NCBI RefSeq assembly: GCF_026151205.1
Contig: NC_087078.1
Span: forward strand, 6,217,675 to 6,281,674
DNA: 64,000 nt
Source: Bolinopsis microptera
Lineage: Eukaryota > Ctenophora > Tentaculata > Lobata > Bolinopsidae
Direction: 5' to 3'
The translations under genes and the position numbers were made by a program. Each line of letters starts with the position of its first letter. Position 1 is the first letter of the stretch. Below the pieces are notes generated by a model. It saw only the letters and a list, made by a program, of their open reading frames with translations. It did not search any database and had not been told where the DNA came from. Shown here piece by piece: positions 48,291 to 58,995 of the stretch.

Positions 48291-50660
48291 TTATGAGGTA
48301 AATAATTTTCTCCACAAAACTCTGTTAGAGGCAGTAGCCCTAAGATCATAAAGATCATTAATATCACGTAATGGTAGGTTTCTTTTATTCAAATCATTTA
48401 TAATAAACTTTAAAAGATTACTTTGGTGTCGACCAACACGTCCTTTCATGGTAAATAACGCATTAACAGCAAATTGAAGAGCTCTCTGAGCTGGTGATGA
48501 GCAGTCACTGCGAAGGACATGTCCAAGCATTTTCCAGCGAGCATATGTCACTCGCTCTGACAACGGTGTTACACCACAGCGTTCATAGAGTGCTTTATTA
48601 CTGATAATAATGGGATAAGTCATCTTCAATATTTGACGCAGGTGTCTTCTATGACATGCATCAAGTTTGTCAAATAGGTTCTGAGGGGTAGCCCAGCTAT
48701 TGCAGTTATAGAGCATAACAGATGTAACGTATGCTTCGTATATCTTAATCTTGGTCTTCAGATTAATCTTAGATCCTTGCATCCAAACTTTCTTGTATTT
48801 TTCGAATGCAACATTTCCAAGGATTATACGATGCTGTATGTCTTCTTTACTACATAGCTTAGAGCCTAGGGACACACACTTCCTCCAAGGTTCTCTATTT
48901 CTTAGAGGTTCTCCTTTTTCGTCCTTCTCACTACTTCTAGCCAGATAACACTTTACAAACTCGGTTTTAGATTCATTTACAAGCAAATTCCATTCTGAGA
49001 GAATTTCCTTGCAAATTGGAAGGAGCTGGTGTAACGAATCCTCATCTTCATCAGCAAAGTCCACATCATCAGCATATTCCCATTCTAAAGGAAGGGAGCT
49101 TTCTGATATGGGAGGATTTGGGCGTAGATGTATAACAACAACTCTAAGGTGGTAGAGTGCTCCAGCTAGGTACATGGTAAACAGCGAGCCAGACAAACAG
49201 TCACCTTGAAAGGCTCCTATTGTGACTTCGAACTCTCCCGATGTCGTCTTTTTGATCTTAATTCTGAGCTTGGTGTTGGCGAGCAGATATCTAACTAGTC
49301 TTATGTCATCTTCTGAGCATCCTGCATCTTCGAGTAGCCTGAGTATAGTTGACCGATGTATTGTGTCGAAGGCTGATGACATGTCTATCCCCATTTTACT
49401 AAACTCCCAATGTTTCTCCTTGACAACAGAAATAAGAACCCTTTGTGTCCAGACAATATTAGAGCAGCTGTGTCCTGATTTATAGGCATTCTGCCATGGC
49501 CCAGTGTAGTCTGCTATCTGTTGTTGAATACGCTGGAGTGTTATCATGGAAAGGATTTTCCTAGTTCCATTGAGAAGGCACAAGGCCAAGGGACGCAGAC
49601 TCTTAACTGGTCCTTTTGGTTTTCCAGGCTTCTGTAGGGGGGTAAGATATCCCTCAGTGAATGATTGAACGTGCTCTTGTTTTTCAAAGGACTCATTGAT
49701 AAGTGATGCAAACTTCATGTAGAAAGAAGGAGGTGCATACTTAAGGAATTCGTTAGGGAGGTTGTCAGGACCAACGGCTTTGCCGTTCTTTAGTTTCTTG
49801 GCTGCTGTCTCAACTTCAAGTGTAGTTATAGGCGTATCTAATGGCTTAGCAGCTCCAACAAAAGGTTCTAGTGGGGGTTCTGGGCCTGTGTAATGTTCCA
49901 TGAACCAGTTCTTGACTATGTCTGCCTTATCTTCGTCATGGAGAGCAAGTTCTTCTGTTTCTGGTAGGAATACTGAAATAGGAGGAGTGTCCTTTGTGCT
50001 TGAAATTGCTCTGGTTGCTTCGAACATTCTTCTGGTATCATCAGTGGAGTTGATCGTCTCAGCTAGAAGGTTGGCATGAGCGGTTTCAAGTGTAATAAGG
50101 CGCTTTGCAATGTCATTCTTGAGTCTGTTGATTTCCTTACGCATGATAGTTCTGTCACGCATTTTGTTGTCGTTTAAATGTTGTAGTAATTGGTGTCTCT
50201 TTTCTGACATAGAGACGACTTGTGGGTCTGATGTTCTGTGACGTTTGGCTGTGTTTCTTTTCATACCCACTGTTTCAGATGCAGCAATTTTAACCGCCTC
50301 GAAAAGGTTGTTAAAACTTTCAGTGACTGACTGGGCAGATGTATCAGTTTCAATCTTCTGAGCAGCATTTTGTTGAAAAGAACTTTGAACATCTTTGCTA
50401 CAAACCAATGAGTTGGTGTTATACTGCTTGACTGTGTGTTTGGCAGTACTGTAAAGTTTGTAACGTTTACTGAGGTCAAAAGTTGCTTTTACAATTTTGT
50501 GATCATATTGAAGTTTTGCACCAGCGTAAGACCTAGCGTCAACAAGCAGAGGGGTACTTCTAGATCTACATAAAACATAATCAATTTGAGAAAACCAGGG
50601 TACAGACTTTTTGGATCTACGGTCTGTACGGTGGGTGTGTCTAGTGAAAAATATCCAAAA
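48291..50660 (-). CDS. second LINE family: endonuclease end + reverse transcriptase
   Basis: Minus-strand frame open for about 789 codons. It begins with the end of an endonuclease (TRHTHRTDRRSK, then QIDYVLCRSR) and a linker. The reverse transcriptase follows: PDNLPNEFLKYAP, motif A IDMSSAFDTIHR, motif B GAFQGDCLSGSLF, motif C WEYADDVDFADE, thumb VMLYNCNSWATP, and a C-terminal region ending RVLWRKLF. A TAG at 50661-50663 and the C homopolymer at 50702 mark the truncated 5' end. It differs clearly from the RGRPRK family. The frame is intact, so it is young, but the missing endonuclease N-terminus makes it immobile. No target duplication was found. Confidence 0.9.
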   Translation of the reverse strand, partial: FWIFFTRHTHRTDRRSKKSVPWFSQIDYVLCRSRSTPLLVDARSYAGAKLQYDHKIVKATFDLSKRYKLYSTAKHTVKQYNTNSLVCSKDVQSSFQQNAAQKIETDTSAQSVTESFNNLFEAVKIAASETVGMKRNTAKRHRTSDPQVVSMSEKRHQLLQHLNDNKMRDRTIMRKEINRLKNDIAKRLITLETAHANLLAETINSTDDTRRMFEATRAISSTKDTPPISVFLPETEELALHDEDKADIVKNWFMEHYTGPEPPLEPFVGAAKPLDTPITTLEVETAAKKLKNGKAVGPDNLPNEFLKYAPPSFYMKFASLINESFEKQEHVQSFTEGYLTPLQKPGKPKGPVKSLRPLALCLLNGTRKILSMITLQRIQQQIADYTGPWQNAYKSGHSCSNIVWTQRVLISVVKEKHWEFSKMGIDMSSAFDTIHRSTILRLLEDAGCSEDDIRLVRYLLANTKLRIKIKKTTSGEFEVTIGAFQGDCLSGSLFTMYLAGALYHLRVVVIHLRPNPPISESSLPLEWEYADDVDFADEDEDSLHQLLPICKEILSEWNLLVNESKTEFVKCYLARSSEKDEKGEPLRNREPWRKCVSLGSKLCSKEDIQHRIILGNVAFEKYKKVWMQGSKINLKTKIKIYEAYVTSVMLYNCNSWATPQNLFDKLDACHRRHLRQILKMTYPIIISNKALYERCGVTPLSERVTYARWKMLGHVLRSDCSSPAQRALQFAVNALFTMKGRVGRHQSNLLKFIINDLNKRNLPLRDINDLYDLRATASNRVLWRKLFTS

Positions 50661-50701
50661 CTACACTTTGTCGACGTGATGTCCGACACTTGGTACCCGA
50701 T

Positions 50702-50725
50702 CCCCCCCCCCCCCCCCCCCCCCCC
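50702..50725. repeat. 24-base C homopolymer
   Basis: Unbroken C run (G run on the LINE strand) just upstream of the truncated LINE 5' end. Confidence 0.95.
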
Positions 50726-51093
50726 TGTTTATAATCTGGGTATAATTTCTTAAATAGTTAATGGTCAGTTATATTCATATAGTTGATATTTTGTTCGTTC
50801 GTAAATTAGTATTTTTCACCCACACCTCAAATTAATTAGTTTAATAGTCACTACGGAAGCACCGAAAATCATATAAGTTACATTTCCCAGCAGTTAGTTT
50901 CGACCCTAAGTTGTCATCAAGTACAGTAGAAAGCCTACTCAGTAGACTCCGAGTACCTCGCATGTGTGGAGAATAGTAATAAGAAGAGTCAAGAGCAGTA
51001 AAACCGGCTGTACCGAATGAAAAGAAAGATAAAAAAGTGGAAGAACAAAGAAATCCGGAGTAGAGGTCAAAAATTCCGGATTTTGTACGGCTT

Positions 51094-51118
51094 CCGGGTC
51101 CAGTTAAACTGGACCCGG
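51094..51118. repeat. perfect 12-bp-arm palindrome
   Basis: ccgggtccagtt-a-aactggacccgg, GC-rich in an AT-rich surround. Could form a stable hairpin. Confidence 0.85.
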
Positions 51119-51624
51119 AGCTGTACAAATATGTCGGTGATGTTATCGGGGAAATAATGACCGAATTAGCTGGAGAAAGAACTGGGAGAGTTCAATCTCA
51201 TTTTCGACAAGGTCTTGAACCTTCAATCCTTGTTATCCAGGACTAGTTTACCATTTTATACACGTTACCATTTTTACCTTTCTACAAAACCCCAAAATTT
51301 AAAGTCTTTCAATTTTTTATCCTACCACTAAATCGAGCAGCCAGGTACTACCTAGAGTGCTACAATATACATACTTGAATTATTGGTACTAATTATTATT
51401 ACTGCAAATAAGCAAATTGCAATGTCTGCAAAGTTGTACATGATGACCAAAAAGGAAGACCCATTTATGTCCCTTCCTGTTATAAATCATTAGAGTATGT
51501 TAACATTTAAATGATTTGGGAAAAAACTAAAAGGATGAAACAGAGATTATACAAGTTGCCGCAACTAAAAGGATGAAACAGAGACTGTACAATTTGCAGC
51601 AAACTGAAGAAGAGAAAAGAATCA

Positions 51625-52008
51625 ATGATTATAACTCCAGGCCAAACACTGCCCCACGGTCCTCAGCAAAAGCATCCACCGCTTCCCACCGTCCCTGCCG
51701 TCACTCCACCCCCTCCCACCGTCCCTACCACACCTGCCACACACGACAGAGTGATGGGACGAGTCAATGCTGGTTCCTCACTTGCCTCTGCTTTGGACGA
51801 GGAGTCTCTCTCGGTGTCCTCCTTCTCTCGCAAAAGAGTTGTAGCGGATGAATCAAAGGTGGATATGGCGGCGTTGCAGCACGGAATACTGCAACTACGA
51901 AACGTCACATTGAAGAATATGTTCCCTCTAGCATCTTCAATTTGTAACCGGAAGCTGAGGACTCTGCATGCTGCAGGAACGGTTCCAAAACCGAAAAGAC
52001 AGTATTAG
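51625..52008 (+). CDS. unknown proline-rich small protein
   Basis: 127 codons from ATG to TAG: a proline/threonine-rich start (PPLPTVPAVTPPPPTVPTTP), a serine-rich middle (SSLASALDEESLSVSSFSRKR) and a more ordered end with one cysteine and a basic tail (PKPKRQY). Composition suggests a disordered region and a short helical end. No family recognised. Just upstream, the words aactaaaaggatgaaacagaga are tandemly repeated. It may be an exon of a transposon-derived gene. Confidence 0.4.
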   Translation: MIITPGQTLPHGPQQKHPPLPTVPAVTPPPPTVPTTPATHDRVMGRVNAGSSLASALDEESLSVSSFSRKRVVADESKVDMAALQHGILQLRNVTLKNMFPLASSICNRKLRTLHAAGTVPKPKRQY

Positions 52009-52114
52009 TTAGTTTAATGTATAATTTTATTAATGTATTGCCATTGGTTGTTTAATGTATTGGTTTTCAGGAATTAGGTTAATTAAATTGGTTTAAATTG
52101 GTAATACACTTTGT

Positions 52115-52297
52115 TTGTCGGTTATTATTACACCAGAAGATTTTTTACTTTTGCTGAGAGCAATTTTTGATCACTATTCAGGTCTGCAAATAAATAAGAC
52201 TATGCTGGAAATGGAATGCATAAAGATCAAATCGGAAATAGTGGCGACCGATGACGACAGCAATGACGATTCAGACGACAGTCTCCTTTTAGGGTGA
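52115..52297 (+). CDS. unknown acidic-tailed fragment
   Basis: 60 codons without an upstream ATG: ITPEDFLLLLRAIFDHYSGL, a helical segment, then an Asp/Ser tail (DDDSNDDSDDS) to the stop. It is likely the last exon of a spliced gene whose other exons I cannot place. Function unknown. Confidence 0.3.
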   Translation: MSVIITPEDFLLLLRAIFDHYSGLQINKTMLEMECIKIKSEIVATDDDSNDDSDDSLLLG

Positions 52298-52944
52298 CTT
52301 AGGTAGTTTAAGGCGACTGAAGGGGAAACAATTAAAAATGGCGGAAAAATAATGCTTGTACCTAACCATAAGCGACAGGAGGTCCTCAGACCAAGTGTGC
52401 CTAGGTCCTAGCTAGATTACCAAATTTACAACAGAAGCAAAACAAACTGAGGATGATTTTCGAATTTGATAATTTATTATTGTTCTTTCTTAATCAACGT
52501 GTTTCACTTAGTACGTTTTACTCCAATAAGTTTAAAATATATTGTACAACATGACACCAGAAGAAGGAAAAGAAATAGCATCTTGTTGTGACTGGAAGAT
52601 TTGTACAAAATAGCATGTAAATAGAAGATCCACCTATCAGAGAGGTTTGCATTACAAAAAGGAAGAAATCAGATAAAAAGAAGAAAATTCAGGATTTAAA
52701 AAAAGGCAAGTTGATGGTAAACCATCAACGTGTTCAGGGCTCAAACAGGTAAGGATGTGCAGTACGTAGATATTAGTATTGTCTTGAATAATGCCTTAAA
52801 TCATTTTATATGCATGTTTCAATCCTAAAATATGTAAATTAATCAGTAGAGTATATAGAGTTCATATTTTGTTTATTGTAAGATTGAATATATCATCACT
52901 TTGCACACCTGACTCAAACTTGTCCATTTAGATATCAACGAAAA

Positions 52945-53112
52945 ATGAGTGACATAGAGTCGATCATCATTTTAAAGGAGGACTGGGACGAGCTTACCAA
53001 TACAACTACAATAATGGACGACTCATTTGTAATGTGCGACAGAACAGGACCCTTAAGGTTTTTGAGATTAGTTCTGCACTGGATTACCATTTTAATAAGT
53101 TTTTATATTTAA
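52945..53112 (+). CDS. possible 55-residue exon or ORF
   Basis: ATG to TAA in one frame (MSDIESIIILKEDWDELTNT...), preceded by the acceptor-like gtccatttag. An acidic segment is followed by a hydrophobic end (LVLHWITILISFYI). Unknown. Confidence 0.25.
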   Translation: MSDIESIIILKEDWDELTNTTTIMDDSFVMCDRTGPLRFLRLVLHWITILISFYI

Positions 53113-53699
53113 TTTTCTTCCGCAAATCCCCAAATTTAACGTCTTTCATTTTATAAAATCTACCACTAAGTCGAGCTGAGGTACACTAAGTGTGCTACAA
53201 GGAGGACAATAAGAGAACGAAACAGCTCTTAGAGACCAGAAACAAACGTCAGGGCAAGTTAACATAGTAGCAGGTACAGAAGTAGCATATATGTTAGAGT
53301 TCCACAATCAGGCTACGCTTGATTTGATGATTTGAAACTTTTACAAAATAGCAAGTATACAAATGTACAGCAATTCGAACAAACATATAAAATGGGCCGA
53401 AATGTATAAATGCTAAAAAGCGTGGGTCAGTGAAACAAGTACAGAGGACAACTTTCAGAACAGGAGTTTTTTGGCCGCCCAGAGTCTCTATAACATCACC
53501 TCCACCTAGTAATAAAATTATGCAATGTGAAAAGTGTGAAACAATCAAATAATAATGTATGTATATAATATAATTGTCTCTCAAATACAGATAACGTCCG
53601 TAAACTCTTAAAATACCCCTACTAGTACATATTATACTGATCGGTGTCTGAGAAACATGAATAACGTCAACATGGTGCCTTCTTAACCCGGCTACAGAC

Positions 53700-54106
53700 C
53701 TTCCCGTCAGGGGCGTGCCCAGGGGGTGGCGATGGAGGCGGTCGCCGCCCCCTTTTTGAAATGTTGACCTATAATTTTTTGTCGAAAATTGCGTTTTATA
53801 GCAGAAAAATATTTTTATAAAAAATTTTATAAAAATTTTCACAAAAAAAATTAAACGACTGATTAAGTCCAGAAATTTCTAATGACCAAGTGTGTATCAA
53901 CTGCTTTGAACCTTCTGTAATGATATCCTTAATCCTATTGGCTTAGCATATAATTCTATAATTCAGTCAAAAAATTTTCCGGGGGCTGCGCCCCCGGGCC
54001 CCTGCCGCCGCTCGCTTTGCTCGCGGCGGTAGCTTCGGAGCCGGCGCTTCGCGCCGACTCCTCACCTACCCCTTTCAAAAATCCTGTGCACGCCCCTGCT
54101 TCCCGT
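53700..54106. mobile_element. hAT-like MITE 1 (391 bp) with 8-bp TSD
   Basis: Element 53708-54098 with ends CAGGGGCGTG...CACGCCCCTG. cttcccgt is duplicated at 53700-53707 and 54099-54106. 8-bp duplications and CAGGGGC-type ends are typical of hAT elements (family knowledge). The core has a GC-rich block (ctgccgccgctcgctttgct) beside AT-rich sequence. No transposase. Confidence 0.9.
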
Positions 54107-54518
54107 TACGGATGTAGTGGTCGAGATGAGTCTGTTCAGCCCTCTTCTTCTTCAGGTCAGTTACCACGTTCTTCCTTGCTGCACGCTCTTCACTGGATCT
54201 ATCAGGACAGATCCATACATCTTTGTGTGCATCAGCCATCCTCAGTCTCCCTGTTTTCATCAGAATCTGATGAACTGCTGTTGAGCTTGGGACGGTGATC
54301 TTGACTGGTCGGATAGCCGTGATACCTGGCCTCTTCCAGCCGACTCTAGTCGCTTCAAAATGAGGTTTCTCCCCGATCTCCTCCAATAGTGCGGTTACCA
54401 AAGCTGGAAGCTGTTCTTCATCCTCTTCTTTCAGTCCAAACACTATCAGATTCTTGCTCCTGTCCTCCTCTGCAGCCACACTCTTCATTACATTCTTCAG
54501 AATTTTACTGTTGCAGAC

Positions 54519-54858
54519 CGCGCCACCAGGGGCGTGCACAGGATTTTTGAAAGGGGTAGGCGAGGAGTCGGCTCGAAGCGCCGGCTCCGAAGCTACCGCC
54601 GCGAGCAAAGCGAGCGGCGGCAGGGGCCCGGGGGCGCAGCCCCCGGAAAATTTTTTGTTGATACACACTTGGTCATTAGAAATTTCTGGACTTTATCAGT
54701 CGTTTAATTTTTTTTGTGAAAATTTTTATAAAATTTTTTATAAAAATATTTTTCTGCTATAAAAAGCAATTTTCGACAAAAAATTATAGGTCAACATTTC
54801 AAAAAGGGGGCGGCGACCGCCTCCATCGCCACCCCCTGGGCACGCCCCTGCGCGCCAC
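54519..54858. mobile_element. hAT-like MITE 2 (324 bp), inverted relative to MITE 1
   Basis: Element 54527-54850, reverse complement of MITE 1 over nearly its whole length but lacking about 67 bp present in MITE 1. cgcgccac is duplicated at 54519-54526 and 54851-54858. Confidence 0.9.
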
Positions 54859-55554
54859 TTGTGTTGTTCTTTTGTACAGCTGCACTGTAGCTCTTAATCC
54901 CTGTCTCCACCGTTGTTTGTACTGTCTCTTCAACTGACGTCTTAAACAACTGTAGTTGTTCGTCCTTCTGCACTAGCAACTGGTCCTGCAACCTGACAAT
55001 CTTTTCCTTGTCTGCTAGTGCTTCCGTCTTGAGGCACTCAACGATTTCCATCATAGCGCTCATCTGACTACTCTGCCGTCGTACGAGGTCTGCTGCTTTC
55101 ATAACCCATTCTGCCATATACCTTTTATAGATAGACGGAGACATGAGTATTTCCTGGTCCATATCTCCACGAATTTCGAAGTTTTCTAATTTCAGTTCTC
55201 TTGCCATTGAAGTGAACCATCTATCAGCACAGCCCTCTACATCTTCCTTTTCTTCGTAGTTGAAATCCTTGATTTTCTTCTGAGATCGGGTCAAATACAG
55301 ATCATCCTCCATGATGTACTTGTATAATAATGTACAAGTACACACGCAAAGGCTAACTACGCGGTAGCAGCAAACTGAACTTATCGCTAAGTTACAAAAG
55401 ATAAGAGAGCTCGATAATTGCAACGTAAGCTACACACACTACACACAAGAGTGAAACTGAAAGCCCCAAACAGTAACACTAAAATCAGTCTTCAGGAATC
55501 AGGATAAACAAAACCAGGTTAAAGTAAAAATGGGGAGTCGTGCAGTAAGTGATA

Positions 55555-56033
55555 AACGTCGTTAAGAACACGTCGTTAAGAACACGTCGTTAAGAACACG
55601 TCGTTAAGAACACGTCGTTAAGAACACGTCGTTAAGAACACGTCGTTAAGAACACGTCGTTAAGAACACGTCGTTAAGAACACGTCGTTAAGAACACGTC
55701 GTTAAGAACACGTCGTTAAGAACACGTCGTTAAGAACACGTCGTTAAGAACACGTCGTTAAGAACACGTCGTTAAGAACACGTCGTTAAGAACACGTCGT
55801 TAAGAACACGTCGTTAAGAACACGTCGTTAAGAACACGTTGTTAAGAACACGTCGTTAAGAACACGTCGTTAAGAACACGTCGTTAAGAACACGTCGTTA
55901 AGAACACGTCGTTAAGAACACGTCGTTAAGAACACGTCGTTAAGAACACGTCGTTAAGAACACGTCGTTAAGAACACGTCGTTAAGAACACGTCGTTAAG
56001 AACACGTCGTTAAGAACACGTCGTTAAGAACAC
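55555..56033 (+). repeat. 14-bp satellite, ~34 copies
   Basis: Unit cacgtcgttaagaa repeated head to tail almost without change. One visible variant reads cacgttgttaagaa near 55837. Confidence 0.95.
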
Positions 56034-56854
56034 TCGTCGGGATGAATGAAGCAGAGCTTCGACGGGTATGTCGCATGTTTCTAATTTCTAATTTCTAATT
56101 TCTCATATTTGCTGTATAACGAAGAACGTCATCACAAAATAATACGATCAGTTGTGTGTGACCATATATAGAGAACAATACAAATTGTTCAGTTCAGACT
56201 CCGGTGGTTTCAGGCAGGGTGAATAAATTAGTGGACGGTGGAGCTGGTCCCAAGCACAGGTCGCTTTTCAAATCCAACAATAAGCAATGACCTTCGGCAC
56301 TTGAAACCTCCTAAAGCCTCCATAGATTTATTCACCATTGAAATTGTTAGATTGTAGAGTAAAAATAAACAATTGTTTTATTAATAATTGTTTTATTAAG
56401 TAATTGTTCTATTGATAAAAAAATAATTTTAACCTTGAAAAATTTTAACCTGAAGCACTGTAAAATTATAAGATTGAATAACAGACGTAACAACACTGTA
56501 TGCTCCCAGCGGTTCATATCTTCGCTAGTAATGCTCGAACACATAACGTGCAAACTTGAGCCAGCCACGATACAGCTACAGTCAAAACAAGTCTTTATGG
56601 TTGAGAGCATGGTTGTGATCAAACAGAAATGTGACGTGTACTGGAGTAGAGGACTTAATGAAATATAGGACATGGCTGACTTACTTAAAGTTCAACTTGC
56701 TATAATTGCTGCCAGCCGCCACACTTTGCCACAGCATGCAGCAGCAAGTAAGAGTTAAGAGGTTCGCACCTATCATAACTTCGGGAGGGGGTGTAGAACA
56801 TACCTGGCGGAGAGAATAAAGAAGGAGTGTGAAAGATTGGTGAGAGAGTGAAAG
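56034..56854. other. intergenic, nothing recognised
   Basis: AT-rich. A few taatttc repeats at about 56080-56100. No coding call. Confidence 0.4.
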
Positions 56855-57058
56855 ATGCCACCAGGAAGAGGTCATGGTCACTACAAGTCGGACATGAGAG
56901 GCAATAGGAAGTTCCTGGGATGGTACGTACAAGAGATTAGGGTGCTGAGAGAAACGGCGGAGGAAGCAGAGAGGATCCCGCCAGAAATGTTAGTAGCAGG
57001 GATACTGGGGCTGACGAGGTTGTGCACTCTCCACAATCGGTTTGCGGTCTTTAAGTAG
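56855..57058 (+). CDS. unknown 67-residue protein
   Basis: ATG in a fair context (gaaagATGcc). MPPGRGHGHYKSDMRGNRKFLGWYV, then an amphipathic helix-like stretch (EIRVLRETAEEAERIPPEMLVAGILGLTRLC), and stop at 57058. Basic start and helical end. No family recognised. A minisatellite begins just after it. Confidence 0.35.
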   Translation: MPPGRGHGHYKSDMRGNRKFLGWYVQEIRVLRETAEEAERIPPEMLVAGILGLTRLCTLHNRFAVFK

Positions 57059-57091
57059 GAGATTCATACCTAGAGGTAATGAATGGGGTAG

Positions 57092-57440
57092 AGTAAGTTG
57101 TATTCGTAACTAGATGTACGGAGATAATTGTGTTAGTTGTATTCGTAACTAGATGTACGGAGATAGTTGTGATAGTTGTATTCGTAACTAGATGTACGGA
57201 GATAATTGTGTTAGTTGTATTCGTAACTAGATGTACGGAGATAATTGTGTTAGTTGTATTCGTAACTAGATGTACGGAGATAATTGTGTTAGTTGTATTC
57301 GTGACTAGATGTACAAAAACAATTGTGTTAGTTATATTCATTACTAGATGTACGGAGATAAATGTGTTATAAGTTGTATTCGTAACTAGAGGTACGAAAA
57401 CATTGTGTTAATTAGGTTCGTGACTAGATGTACGGTACCT
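57092..57440 (+). repeat. 39-bp minisatellite, ~8-9 copies
   Basis: Unit contains gtattcgtaactagatgtac and ggagataattgtgttagtt. The period is a multiple of three, so both strands read as 13-residue repeats without stops; I take those frames as accidental. Confidence 0.9.
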
Positions 57441-57654
57441 GGGTTAGGAGTATGGTTGTGGAGGGTGTTCAACAACGGTTGGTGTGGACGGAGAGACGGC
57501 GGATGGTCGACTTGCTACGACTTCGACAGAACAGCAGAAGAAGTAAGGAAAGTAGAAGGGGCAATTTAGGAGAAGGACAGTGTAGAAGGGTAGCAAGTTG
57601 TGTTTATACATTTTTAAAAGTATTTGAGGTTTATTGGGCTTTATTACGTGAAGT

Positions 57655-58290
57655 TTATCACGTAGTTTTTAATTATTTATTTGTTTGTAACACGTGAGAT
57701 GTTTCACGTGAAGTTTTGATTGTTCAGATTGGTACGTGATGGAACACGTATTTTTTTTATAATTTTTTAAATATTTGTAGCACGTGAAATTTTTTAAGGG
57801 TAGTTTTTCGCGTGAGTTGTATCACGGGGATGATGTTGGTATTTTTACGAGCATTATTTATTTTAATCTATTTAATCATTGTTGTACTTGTAGTAGGAAA
57901 CGTGAGGGTACGTGTCATTTATTTAATTATTTGTGGATATTTTTATGGTATTGTTTAAGAGGGAGTTTTAGGATTTTTTTAGGATTTAGTAGGTAGGGGG
58001 AGAGTTGATCGAATTTGTCAATACCTCCTGGAGATATTGACAAATTGATTAAATTTTCCCGGGGGATATAGTGTAAGGTAGTAACAGCTGTAGTTTTAGC
58101 ATTTGAATAGATTGTAGTTTAGTGATTAAGAATTACAGTTAGTGTTTAAGTGTAGATTTAGGATAGAAATTAGTTTAGATGATTGTGTAGTAGGGCACGT
58201 GTTAGTCGGGTGTGTAGGTTTTAGTAGATTTCTATGGCTGGGCCGAGCCGCGCGGTACCACGTGGGTGACCACGTGGTATCACGTGGTGC
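57655..58290. promoter_or_regulatory. cluster of CACGTG palindromes
   Basis: At least seven exact CACGTG sites in about 640 bp (near 57692, 57707, 57780, 58196 and three within 58258-58290), plus several one-off variants (tacgtg, cgcgtg). CACGTG is the core E-box bound by bHLH-ZIP factors such as MYC/MAX and USF (established). Use as a promoter here is inference. Confidence 0.4.
58017..58047. repeat. 15-bp-arm hairpin
   Basis: tttgtcaatacctcc and ggagatattgacaaa pair with one mismatch and a one-base loop. Confidence 0.7.
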
Positions 58291-58995
58291 GGGTCGATAA
58301 CGCAATTCTGGACACGTTAGGTTTAGTTCTGGAAACGTTTATTAGGTGACGTGTTTAATCCAAGTGTTAACCGCTGATCTAGAACGAACTAACGTGGCCC
58401 GTCCTGCCACAGTTTAAAGTTGTAAAATTGTTGATTATTATCCTTATATTTCACCTTCGAACGTTATTATTCGATTCAACTGTTTCCCTTGTTCAACTCT
58501 AGCGTAGGGACGAATTGTAGCACATTCTACCGTTTAAATTGAAATTGCCGCACTTATTTCCGTGTGGAGTAAATTAGTAAAGCTTACGATACTCGAAGAT
58601 CGTATTTCAGTCCAATCAGAGCAGGTGCCGTTTCTAAGAGATTAGTGTTTTTACTAGCGTTCGTCACGAATTTATCATTCCCTTTTGATTCATATTTTCG
58701 TGTATTACCCCTTAGAATCCCTTTATGTTAACTCTGTGTACGATACTAAAATATCGTATCTGTCGTATTAACGTAGAATTCAATACTTAGTTATAGTGAG
58801 TTAATATTGCGGTTGTCAGTCGCTAAGAACGACTGAGTGTGTAGTGTATATTGTGAGTAAACGTCTTGTGAGCAGGCAGTGTTTACCATCGGTACGCCCG
58901 GGAGGACTGGTCTGGTTGCCTACCTAATTTTACACTTAGATAGTTTATATTAGCACGTGTTTATATTAATAGTATGTTATCACGATTGCAAACAG

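Larger units (their letters stand above)
51246..53205 (+). repeat. diverged direct repeat pair flanking small ORFs
   Basis: Segments at about 51246-51370 and 53085-53205 share ttaccatttta, ttaa[a/c]gtctttca, ctaccactaa and gtgctacaa in the same order. They bracket the small plus-strand frames at 51625 and 52115. They could be old duplicates or decayed terminal repeats. Confidence 0.45.
53667..55312 (-). pseudogene. second ORF1-only LINE frame, split by two MITEs
   Basis: Minus-strand ATG at 55312 (MEDDLYLTRSQ) opens an N-terminal region and coiled coil (MEIVECLKTEALADKEK...LQDQLLVQKDEQL). MITE 2 interrupts it at 54527-54850. The frame resumes in the RRM-like region (RSKNLIVFGLKEE, VRPVKITVP-like, WICPDRSSEERAARK). 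MITE 1 interrupts at 53708-54098, and the frame ends RNGK + VCSRVKKAPC at TGA 53667. Subtracting both MITEs and one target duplication each leaves 915 bp, exactly 305 codons, close to the other ORF1 copy. No endonuclease or reverse transcriptase follows. Role as for LINE ORF1: RNA binding. Confidence 0.8.
57441..58995. other. long leader/intergenic region with E-box cluster
   Basis: No convincing coding sequence. Contains the CACGTG cluster (57655-58290) and a hairpin (58017-58047). It ends in an acceptor-like gattgcaaacag at 58984-58995 before the zinc-finger exon. Confidence 0.4.

Noticed and set aside
53294-53842. Minus-strand frame of 182 codons
   Set aside because: It crosses the MITE boundary and its target duplication, and the composition is not protein-like.
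55555-56033. CRISPR-like array
   Set aside because: Head-to-tail 14-bp satellite with no spacers, in a eukaryotic genome.
57051-57341. Minus-strand 13-residue-repeat frame
   Set aside because: Consequence of the 39-bp period. No start or neighbouring support.
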